A stretch of 64,000 bases of DNA. It comes from Actinobacillus sp. GY-402. GTDB taxonomy: Bacteria > Pseudomonadota > Gammaproteobacteria > Enterobacterales > Pasteurellaceae. The stretch spans positions 1,426,001 through 1,490,000 of the forward strand of contig NZ_CP062137.1 of the NCBI RefSeq assembly GCF_014843355.1. The letters are read 5' to 3'. Shown piece after piece: positions 1 through 6,379 of this stretch (the stretch's first letter is position 1; each line of letters opens with the position of its first letter). Position numbers and translations under genes: made by a program. The notes beneath the pieces are model-generated. The model was not told where the DNA came from and did not search any database. It worked only from the letters and a program-made list of their open reading frames with translations.

Positions 1-207
1 AAGTTTTTCAGTTTCAGCGCCAACGACATTCATATCGAAATAACGATATTCAGGTTCGTCAGATGAGCCAACTAATGCAGCGATACGGCAAGCTACAAAT
101 TCATTTCCTTTTTTTGGTTTTACGATACGAATATCGTTAATATAACCAATACCAGAAGTGTGTAAGTTAAAGTAGCTAGCTTTTTGAGTAGAAGTTTGAG
201 TAGTCAT
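1..207 (-). CDS. DUF3577 (STY4534-like) ICE protein, N-terminal part only
   Basis: The first 69 residues are present and the gene runs off the left edge. The protein begins MTTQTSTQKASYFNLHTSG and continues with a G-Y-I-N-D-I-R stretch and an FVACRIAALVGSSDEPEYRYFD segment. I recognise this as the DUF3577 family, annotated in ICEs as STY4534-family replication-associated; the biochemical role is unknown to me. GGAG lies 8 bases before the ATG. The leader carries a terminator-like hairpin at 225-277, so expression may be attenuated. It is separated from topB by a large non-coding gap and is probably a separate transcription unit. Confidence 0.75.
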   Translation of the reverse strand, partial: MTTQTSTQKASYFNLHTSGIGYINDIRIVKPKKGNEFVACRIAALVGSSDEPEYRYFDMNVVGAETEKL

Positions 208-224
208 AGTTTGTTTCTCCAAAT

Positions 225-277
225 GTAAAAAAAGCGGAGAAACATCCTTGCCCAACACGGGAAAAATGTTCCCCGCT
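225..277 (-). terminator. Terminator-like leader hairpin (possible attenuator) before the DUF3577 gene
   Basis: Read on the minus strand, AGCGGGGAACAT (266-277) can pair imperfectly with ATGTTTCTCCGCT (233-245), followed by a run of seven T. The structure ends about 18 bases before the ATG of the DUF3577 gene, so as an intrinsic terminator it would stop transcription in the gene's own leader. An inner CCC/GGG pairing is also possible. Whether it attenuates is inference. Confidence 0.45.
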
Positions 278-586
278 AGGGTTAATTGTTTGGGACCACA
301 AGAGATTTTTCTTATGGAAGAATATGGTTAAAGAGACATTCCTGCATAATGGAAAAAAGTTCATCAAAAGCAGAATCGCTTTTCAGAATGCTGAGCGATA
401 TTTGGGAGTTTTAGTTCATCTATACACGATAGAGCGTCGCTTTTCAGGAACTATGCGACTTACTAAGTGCTATCAACGATAGCTGCTTAATGCTGATAAA
501 CATAAACCTAAGTATGTTTTTATTAAACAATAAATTGAATATTGAATTTAGATATTTAATCCGATACACAAGAGAGAAAATAAAAA

Positions 587-608
587 CCCTAGAATTTTAC
601 TTCTAGGG
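587..608 (-). terminator. Rho-independent terminator
   Basis: CCCTAGAA (587-594) and TTCTAGGG (601-608) form a perfect 8-bp stem with a six-base loop. On the minus strand it is followed by TTTTTATTTT. It would end transcripts coming from topB or from the structured region. Confidence 0.75.
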
Positions 609-740
609 CTTTGATTAGGATAAGATTAAAAATCAATGATTACATACAAAGACTAAAATCCAGATAAATTTGACCATATAATACAGACTAATAAATAGCA
701 TCTGTTCTCGTCAAGACATTACTATTTGCATCTACACTAT

Positions 741-1006
741 CCGATAACGATGTGGTCTTTTATCGGCATAACACGCACCAAATGGCACAAAGGGCACCCA
801 TTTTTTCACCAGTGGGCACTGGTTAAGATAAATGTGCATTGCTGCAAAGACAGAAATAGATTTTGTCAAAATCCATTTTTGTCTTTGCAACAAATAACGT
901 AGAGATAGCGAAAGCCTAAGTAAAATAAACACTCATAAGCGAACTTATAACTCTCTTTCAGAGTGCCGAGAGTATTTTGGATTGTCATTTGATACCGACA
1001 AATGAC
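741..1006. repeat. Four clustered inverted repeats downstream of topB
   Basis: CCGATAA (741-747) pairs with TTATCGG (760-766). ACCAGTG (808-814) pairs with CACTGGT (817-823) over two bases. TGCAAAGACA (843-852) pairs with TGTCTTTGCA (880-889) and encloses a second near-perfect palindrome GATTTTGTCAAAATC (859-873). GTCATTTG (984-991) pairs with CAAATGAC (999-1006). Apart from the terminator at 587-608 none has a clear T-tract, so a role other than termination is likely. Confidence 0.7.
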
Positions 1007-1063
1007 CAAAACGGATATATCGTTTGAATTTTAGCACGCTAAAGAGCAAAGATCTATTTGGGT

Positions 1064-3091
1064 TTAGCTTAAGACTTTTCCCCGAAACTGATCGTCCTTT
1101 TTCGTTGTAAATTTGCGCTTTTTCTTTACTGTCCCAATATTTTCAATGCCATCACAAGATGGGTATTTTGTACAACCCCAAAAAAGTCCATTCTTACCGT
1201 TACGTTTAGTCATTGGAGAACCGCATTTAGGGCATTTTTTGATTTCAACATTACCCATATTCATACCTTGAGATAAACAGACCTTCATTAAATGACGAAT
1301 AAAATCTTCCTGCTTTTTCATGAACTCAGTGAGGGTCAAAGAACCTTCTGCTATTTGGTTAAGAGCTTGTTCCCATAGTGCGGTTAAACCAGGGTTTTTC
1401 AATAAATCAGGTAAGCTATCAATAAGAGCCACAGCTTCGGCAGAAGCGAGAAGAGATTTTTTCTTTTTAAGTAAAAAACCTTTGTCGATCAAACCTTGAA
1501 TTAGTCCTGCTCTTGTAGCTTCTGTCCCAAGCCCTTCTGTTTCCCGCAATCGTTGTTTTAGCCGTGGATCGGTAACAAAGCGAGCGGCATTTTTCATTGC
1601 TTCAAGCAATGTACCTTCAGTATAGTGAGCGGGAGGTTTAGTTCGCAGAGTTCGAATATCAGTTTGAGTCACTTGGCACTGCTGATGAGTATTTAATACA
1701 GGAAGTCCCTGTTTGTCGTCTCCTCCATCTTCTTCATCAGCATGTTGACCAAATAAGATACGCCATCCTGGAGTAACAATGACATTCCCTCTCGCAATCA
1801 ATGTGTGCCCAGCAGACTGGAGTGTGACGATAGTTTTATCTGTTTCTAAATGAGGTAAGAACTGAGCCAAATAACGACGGCGAATTAGATCATAGACTTT
1901 CATTTCATCATCATTTAGTTTGCTAAGATCAGCTTTTTTGATAGTTGGGATAATACCGTGGTGAGCAGTGATTTTTTTATCATCCCAAGCTCTACTTTTT
2001 TGTTGTATATTTAGACGTGGCAATAAATTTTGCAAATGGGCATCTGAGCTGACTAATGCACGAATCACCATAGGGGCATCTGTAAATTGTGATTCTGGGA
2101 GATAGCCACAATCAGAGCGAGGATATGTCGTAATTTTATGTATTTCATATAAGGATTGTGCAATATCTAAGACTTGCTGTGCACCAAAACCAAACAAACG
2201 GTTACATTCTCCCTGTAAATCACTTAAAGCATAGAGCAATGGTGGGGCTTTTTTCTCTCGCTTGGTTTCGACAGAAACGACCTTAGCTGTACCTGCTTGC
2301 TTAATTTGGGTCTCAGCTTGTTGTATGACACGACTATCAAGACAAAGTCCTGATTCATCTAAATATTGCTCAGGTACTGAAAGTCCAGCGATAAATTTTT
2401 CACCAGTAGAAGTTGCCAACTGAACGGATAACGCATAATGTGATTTAGGTACAAAATTTGCAATTTCTCTGTCACGATTTACTACAAGTGCGAGCGTAGG
2501 GCTTTGTACTCGCCCAACACTCAGTGGTTTTCCTGAATATCCCTTTGACTGAGCCATCAAAGTAAACAAACGAGAAAAATTCATACCAATTAACCAATCT
2601 GAACGACTACGTCCCATGCCTGCATAATAGAGAGACTCTGTCTCTTTGCCTAGTTTGAGAGATTGTAATGCCTTGCGAATACTGGCATCATCAAGAGCAG
2701 ATAGCCAGCAACGCTGAATTTGCCCACGGTATCCTGCTAAATCAAGTAGTTCACGAGCAATCATTTCACCTTCTCGGTCCGCATCGGTGGCAATGACTAC
2801 TGAAGAGGCTTTCTTGATAAGTCCAATCACTACATTGAATTGTTTCTTAGATTCTTTTTTAGCTGACATTTTCCATTGAACAGGAATAATCGGGAGAGTT
2901 TCAAATGACCAGCGTTTCCATGCTTCATCGTAATTTTCTGGTTGATATAGTTCAACTAAATGACCGAATCCCCAAGTCACGACAATAGATTTATCTTGTG
3001 TTGTTAAAAGTCCATCACCATTCACCGTGGCGCCTAATACATTAGCTAGATCTCTTCCCTGAGAAGGTTTTTCACAAAGATAGAGCTTCAT
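1064..3091 (-). CDS. topB: DNA topoisomerase III (type IA), ICE-borne
   Basis: This 675-residue protein relaxes and decatenates DNA by transient single-strand breakage. The TOPRIM domain starts at once (MKLYLCEKPSQGRD, Glu7) with the acidic motif DADREGE at about 103-109. The nicking tyrosine is Tyr323 in TTYPRSDCGYLP. A C-terminal four-cysteine zinc ribbon (CPKCGSPM...CTKYPSCDG) lies near residue 620-650. I chose the ATG at 3091 over the upstream one at 3151 because it has AGGAG 8 bases upstream and begins exactly at the conserved TOPRIM start. ICE copies of topB are usual in this class and may help process replicating or transferring circles. A strong terminator (3185-3202) lies just upstream, so it probably has its own promoter. 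Confidence 0.96.
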   Translation of the reverse strand: MKLYLCEKPSQGRDLANVLGATVNGDGLLTTQDKSIVVTWGFGHLVELYQPENYDEAWKRWSFETLPIIPVQWKMSAKKESKKQFNVVIGLIKKASSVVIATDADREGEMIARELLDLAGYRGQIQRCWLSALDDASIRKALQSLKLGKETESLYYAGMGRSRSDWLIGMNFSRLFTLMAQSKGYSGKPLSVGRVQSPTLALVVNRDREIANFVPKSHYALSVQLATSTGEKFIAGLSVPEQYLDESGLCLDSRVIQQAETQIKQAGTAKVVSVETKREKKAPPLLYALSDLQGECNRLFGFGAQQVLDIAQSLYEIHKITTYPRSDCGYLPESQFTDAPMVIRALVSSDAHLQNLLPRLNIQQKSRAWDDKKITAHHGIIPTIKKADLSKLNDDEMKVYDLIRRRYLAQFLPHLETDKTIVTLQSAGHTLIARGNVIVTPGWRILFGQHADEEDGGDDKQGLPVLNTHQQCQVTQTDIRTLRTKPPAHYTEGTLLEAMKNAARFVTDPRLKQRLRETEGLGTEATRAGLIQGLIDKGFLLKKKKSLLASAEAVALIDSLPDLLKNPGLTALWEQALNQIAEGSLTLTEFMKKQEDFIRHLMKVCLSQGMNMGNVEIKKCPKCGSPMTKRNGKNGLFWGCTKYPSCDGIENIGTVKKKRKFTTKKDDQFRGKVLS

Positions 3092-3184
3092 ACGATATCT
3101 CCTGCAATACTTGAAGAATTTAATAATAGATATGCAAAAAATAGAGAACAATTATTAATTGTTTGGGAAAGGGAAATAAAAAAC

Positions 3185-3202
3185 GGCATCCTTTCGGATG
3201 CC
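3185..3202 (-). terminator. Strong intrinsic terminator after the lipoprotein gene
   Basis: GGCATCC and GGATGCC form a perfect 7-bp stem. On the minus strand the loop is GAAA and the stem is followed by GTTTTTTATTT. It separates the lipoprotein gene from topB. Confidence 0.88.
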
Positions 3203-3320
3203 AAGTATGCCAACCTAGTTAGATCGTTGTGGTCTTTCTAGGGTCTATCTGTGTTGTTATAAACTCTATTCTTACAGAAAATAGTTAATAGCAATAGAAT
3301 TATATGTAAATCCAATTTTT

Positions 3321-3800
3321 TTATTTAATAGCTTTTAGAATATCAGCTTTAATTTCAGCTGCAAAACTTTTACTCCCACGAACCTTCCAAAATATTTGGG
3401 TGCCTTTGCCATCTTTTTCTAGTGTCACATCTACATAATATTGACCTTTATTACCGAATGTTTCAGCCATACGATAGTAGACACCAGGCGTTCTTTCATG
3501 AACATATCCACCTTCAGTGATAGCAGCTTCTTTCCATTTACAGCTAATATCAACATTTGGATTACATTTCATGGCTTCTTCTTTGGTAGCGAAACCGATT
3601 TCTCGCTTAATACGCACATAGAGTGTATCTATATCTCTTTTTGAAGTAATAGAGTCTTCAGTTACCTGTCTATTTGAATTGATAGATTGATTAATGTTAC
3701 CAGCCCAATCTCCAACCTTACTATTAATTTCCGAAAGTTCAGCACAGCTTGAAATTAGTAGCATAGAAATAATACATAAACTGTGTTTGATGTAACGCAT
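3321..3800 (-). CDS. Small lipoprotein of unknown function in the ICE
   Basis: This 159-residue protein has a signal peptide ending in a lipobox (LLISSC, Cys at about residue 19), so it should be lipid-anchored in the envelope. The mature part has no domain I recognise; it has two further cysteines (near 79 and 87) and a basic, mixed alpha/beta-looking C-terminal half with YYRMAETFGNKGQYYVDV. It sits alone between ssb and topB, with its own terminator at 3185-3202, in a module otherwise devoted to DNA replication. That placement suggests cargo or an envelope function in transfer or exclusion; neither can be shown here. Confidence 0.7.
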   Translation of the reverse strand: MRYIKHSLCIISMLLISSCAELSEINSKVGDWAGNINQSINSNRQVTEDSITSKRDIDTLYVRIKREIGFATKEEAMKCNPNVDISCKWKEAAITEGGYVHERTPGVYYRMAETFGNKGQYYVDVTLEKDGKGTQIFWKVRGSKSFAAEIKADILKAIK

Positions 3801-3896
3801 GTAATTCCCCTTAAAAATGAGTACCTGAATAGATTAAATGAATATCTATGGTGGCCACTTGTTTTACTACGCTGGCCCAACGTAAGGTTGTGTTAG

Positions 3897-4385
3897 TTAA
3901 ATTACATAAATAGAATGTTTGCTAAAACCGTGGTGAATTGGAGAAAATGGAATATCATCATCGAAATTATCCATCGGTGGTTCAGGTTGTGGAGAGTGTT
4001 TTTGTTGAGATTTTGTCTGCGACTCACCTAAAGGTGGTGGAAAATTGCTTGGTTTACTGTCTAACATCTGTAACTCAGAAGCCCAAATTTCTGTGGTATA
4101 GCGATCGACACCATTTTGATCTTGCCATTTGCGTGTTTTCAATTTTCCTTCAATGTATACTTTCGAACCTTTATGTAAGTATTGCCCTGCCACTTCAGCT
4201 TGACGGCGAAATAATACAATACGGTGCCATTCAGTGACTTCTTTCCGTTCCCCCGTATTCTTATCATTCCACACATCACTTGTAGCAACACTGAGTGTTG
4301 TTACAGCATCACCATTAGGCATAGTACGAACATCAGGATCTGTACCAAGATTACCAATAATTGTGACCTTATTCACGCCAGACAT
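3897..4385 (-). CDS. ssb: Single-stranded DNA-binding protein, ICE-borne
   Basis: The 162-residue protein opens with the SSB OB-fold ([19 protein letters not shown], then TEWHRIVLF and [15 protein letters not shown]). A Pro/Gln-rich linker follows from about residue 111. The canonical acidic tip DDDIPF is at 142-147 but is not terminal: 15 more residues ([15 protein letters not shown]) follow. In chromosomal SSBs the free C-terminal Phe docks partner proteins, so this extended end probably changes partner choice. The ATG at 4385 is preferred because AAGGAG lies 7 bases upstream; the ATG at 4391 would be too close to it. Confidence 0.93.
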   Translation of the reverse strand: MSGVNKVTIIGNLGTDPDVRTMPNGDAVTTLSVATSDVWNDKNTGERKEVTEWHRIVLFRRQAEVAGQYLHKGSKVYIEGKLKTRKWQDQNGVDRYTTEIWASELQMLDSKPSNFPPPLGESQTKSQQKHSPQPEPPMDNFDDDIPFSPIHHGFSKHSIYVI

Positions 4386-4697
4386 AGTCATTCTCCTTGT
4401 AAGTATAAGTAGTTGCTTTATTAGACGACATTTATCACTTAAAGAGATCAATTAATTGAACTTGTTTTGCCATGAATTTCTATCTTACTCAATTTAGTGA
4501 TCGATTGATAATTCATTATCCACTTCAATACTAAATCTGGTTTTTACAATCGACATTATTACTCCGTAAGACAAAGGCTTTTTCTCGTCAAGGGTAAGGG
4601 GGCTTGCACCCTTACCCTTGAAGGCCTTTTATTACAGGCTATGCATACATGATATTTCTAGGCTATGCATACATGATATTTCTAGGCTTTGCATACA
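4386..4697. other. Gap between ssb and the DUF3158 gene
   Basis: No gene is visible. The gap holds the ssb promoter region, a long inverted repeat/terminator (4588-4621) and the 24-bp direct repeats starting at 4637. TCGATTG (4501-4507) is complemented by CAATCGA (4548-4554). Confidence 0.6.
4588..4621. terminator. Long perfect stem-loop downstream of the DUF3158 gene
   Basis: TCAAGGGTAAGGG (4588-4600) and CCCTTACCCTTGA (4609-4621) form a perfect 13-bp stem with an eight-base loop. The plus-strand side is followed by AGGCCTTTTATT; the minus-strand side lacks a good T-run. It probably ends the leftward DUF1845/DUF3158 transcript before the ssb promoter, perhaps as a weak or bidirectional terminator. 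Confidence 0.65.
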
Positions 4698-4700
4698 TTA
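4637..4700. repeat. 24-bp direct repeats, two full copies and a partial third
   Basis: Two identical head-to-tail 24-bp copies lie at 4637-4660 and 4661-4684, each beginning GGCTATGCATACATGATATT. A third, diverged partial copy (GGCTTTGCATACATTA) at 4685-4700 runs into the stop codon of the DUF3158 gene. Each copy has the palindrome ATGCAT (TTGCAT in the third). Unit length and arrangement recall iterons but the copy number is low. Confidence 0.85.
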
Positions 4701-5177
4701 TTTAACATACTGTTCAATTTGATTCAGCTTATCTTTACACTCTGTTAGCTGTCGAATAATGTGAGCAATAATTGCCATTTGCATATTTAATGTAATACGC
4801 TCTTTTTCAGCCTGTACCAAAGATGCCTTTAGTGATTCAGGCTGGTTAGGATCTAAAATAATACTTCTCCAAGCAAATTCTCCATTTTTAGAATTACTGA
4901 TATTTCGCCATCGTAAATAGCTTGCACCTGAGCGGCTAGCATTATCCTTGATAAACAGAAGGGGCAATGTAGAGATCAGGTTCTCTGATATTCCCTTTAT
5001 CATAGTGGGCTGAAGTTCAATAAAGCCCTGACGCACTTTATGAGCTTCATCAAGTAAGAGCTCATAAGTTTCTATATTTTCAATCTTACCGAATAGACTA
5101 CGAATAAACCCATTCAGGTTGGTTTTCTGCGTCAACGTTTTATACATATCTTCAGGGATGAGACTGTACACATTCAT
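4698..5177 (-). CDS. DUF3158-family ICE protein
   Basis: The 159-residue protein resembles the DUF3158 family found beside DUF1845 in PFGI-1-class ICEs; its function is not known. It is soluble in character, with NGFIRSLFGKIENIETYELLLDEAHKVRQGF near the N-terminus, a SGASYLRWR motif mid-protein and a probable C-terminal helix pair. Its start lies 4 bases after the stop of the DUF1845 gene, so the two are surely cotranscribed. The stop codon overlaps the third 24-bp direct repeat. The family call is from recollection of the gene pair. Confidence 0.7.
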   Translation of the reverse strand: MNVYSLIPEDMYKTLTQKTNLNGFIRSLFGKIENIETYELLLDEAHKVRQGFIELQPTMIKGISENLISTLPLLFIKDNASRSGASYLRWRNISNSKNGEFAWRSIILDPNQPESLKASLVQAEKERITLNMQMAIIAHIIRQLTECKDKLNQIEQYVK

Positions 5178-5181
5178 GAAT

Positions 5182-5922
5182 TTACTCCATTACTTCTGAA
5201 TCGCTTGTTACATCATCAAGTTCTGAGCCAGCTTGCTGATTTTTAATGTTTGGAGCAAACATAGCTCGTTTTTCACCACTAAGGATATCTGTTGGTAATT
5301 CAAATCTGAGTCGTTTTATCGCCTCTTGGTAGCGGACATTATTATCTCGAGCATCCTGTCGAGTTATCCCTGAATTTTTATAATTATCAACGACACCAAA
5401 ACATTTTCGAATAAGTCCTGCACCAGTTTCTAGCCACTCACGAGCCTGATCTTTGGTCATGATAGCAATATGCGATGCTGTCATTACAGAGCGAGCAAGC
5501 ATATCGAATTCTGATAATAGATAAATTAGTTTATAACCTAATTGAGAGTTTACATAGATAGGATAAGTGACAGGTGAAATATTGGCACAGCGAGAAATAT
5601 CAATACCTTCAGGAATATTATCGGCATAAATATCAACAAGATCACTGATAAGTTTTTTCATTTCAGCAGTGTATTGTAAAACTTTATCTTCAAAGTTTAT
5701 CAAATACCAGTCTGCGTAAGGGTCGTCGTTACTAGCATCTTTTTGAATTTGAGAAAGAATCGAGAGACATGCAGGCATGCTAAGGATTTGTGGTTTAATG
5801 ATCTTATCGCCCTCTCGAACAATTGGGCGTCCTAACCACATTTTAGTGGCATATTGAGAATGAAGTGTGAGCGTAATATTACTACGTAATGCACCTAATT
5901 CATGGTTATATTCCTGAGTCAT
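5182..5922 (-). CDS. DUF1845 / PFL_4669-family integrating conjugative element protein
   Basis: The 246-residue protein matches the ICE-specific PFL_4669 (DUF1845) family: an N-terminal segment SNITLTLHSQYATKMWLGRP, then a helical body with YADWYLINFEDKVL and SEFDMLARSVMTASHIAIM. No enzymatic motif is visible. The family is a conserved marker of this class of ICE and is always near replication genes. It precedes the DUF3158 gene by 4 bases. The ATG lies 35 bases after the 40-bp repeat array, so its leader, or its promoter, is next to or inside that array. Confidence 0.78.
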   Translation of the reverse strand: MTQEYNHELGALRSNITLTLHSQYATKMWLGRPIVREGDKIIKPQILSMPACLSILSQIQKDASNDDPYADWYLINFEDKVLQYTAEMKKLISDLVDIYADNIPEGIDISRCANISPVTYPIYVNSQLGYKLIYLLSEFDMLARSVMTASHIAIMTKDQAREWLETGAGLIRKCFGVVDNYKNSGITRQDARDNNVRYQEAIKRLRFELPTDILSGEKRAMFAPNIKNQQAGSELDDVTSDSEVME

Positions 5923-5956
5923 AATTTACCCCTTTTATTTTGATTAAAAATAGCAC

Positions 5957-6372
5957 CAACTGTCGCCAGTGGCGACACTTTGTATGTTTTTTGTATCAAC
6001 TGCCACCTGGGCGGCACTTTGTGTATTTTTTGTACCAACTGCCACCTAGGGTGGCACTTTGTGTATTTTTTGTACCAACTGTCGCCTAGGGCGACACTTT
6101 GTATATTTTTTGCACCAACTGTCGCCAGCGGTAACACTTTGTATGTTTTTTGTACCAACTGCCACCTGGGGCGGCACTTTGTGTATTTTTTGTACCAACT
6201 GCCACCTAGGGTGGCACTTTGTGTATTTTTTGTACCAACTGCCACCTAGGGTGGCACTTTGTGTATTTTTTGTACCAACTGCCACCTAGGGTGGCACTTT
6301 ATATATTTTTTGTACCAACTGTCGCCAGTGGTAACACTTTGTATGTTTTTTGTACCAGTTGTTACCCACAGC
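5957..6372. repeat. Ten 40-bp tandem repeats, each carrying a covarying hairpin
   Basis: Full units start at 5957, 5997, 6036, 6076, 6116, 6156, 6196, 6236, 6276 and 6316 (all 40 bp except the second, 39 bp), with a degenerate eleventh from 6356. Each unit has CAAC, a hairpin such as TGCCACCTAGGGTGGCA, then ACTTTGTGTATTTTTTGTAC. Hairpin arms vary together: TGCCACC/GGTGGCA in units 3, 7, 8 and 9, but TGTCGCC/GGCGACA in units 1 and 4, which is two compensated changes. Units 2, 5, 6 and 10 keep most pairs with a mismatch or wobble. There are no spacers, so this is not CRISPR. The unit length is not a multiple of three, so the ORFs through it are not credible. It lies directly downstream of the replication-protein gene. 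Confidence 0.95.
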
Positions 6373-6379
6373 TGTATCG

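Larger units (their letters stand above)
278..1063. other. Hairpin-rich non-coding region between topB and the DUF3577 gene
   Basis: No convincing gene is seen in these 786 bases; the short ORFs at 176-367 and 732-932 lack family resemblance. The stretch instead holds many inverted repeats: TCGCT/AGCGA at 376-398, GTCGC/GCGAC at 436-459, a terminator at 587-608, and hairpins at 741-766, 808-823, 843-889 and 984-1006. AGTTCATC is repeated at 358-365 and 413-420, and TCGCTTTTCAG at 376-386 and 437-447. It must also hold the promoter of the DUF3577 transcript. A transfer origin, a single-strand origin or a structured RNA would fit; none is proven. Confidence 0.5.

Noticed and set aside
176-367. 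63-residue ORF overlapping the DUF3577 start
   Set aside because: It runs through the attenuator-like hairpin and out of frame across the real gene start.
732-932. 66-residue ORF downstream of topB
   Set aside because: It spans the nested hairpins, has no clear ribosome site and resembles no family.
3092-3151. Longer N-terminus for topB
   Set aside because: The extra residues precede the invariant TOPRIM start and lack a ribosome site; AGGAG lies before the ATG at 3091.
5919-6289. Overlapping ORFs on both strands through the 40-bp repeats
   Set aside because: The 40-bp unit shifts frame at each copy, so any long frame is a by-product of few stop codons in the repeat. Peptides are low-complexity with no family resemblance and no ribosome site.
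5957-6372. CRISPR array
   Set aside because: Units are contiguous with no unique spacers and no cas genes are nearby.
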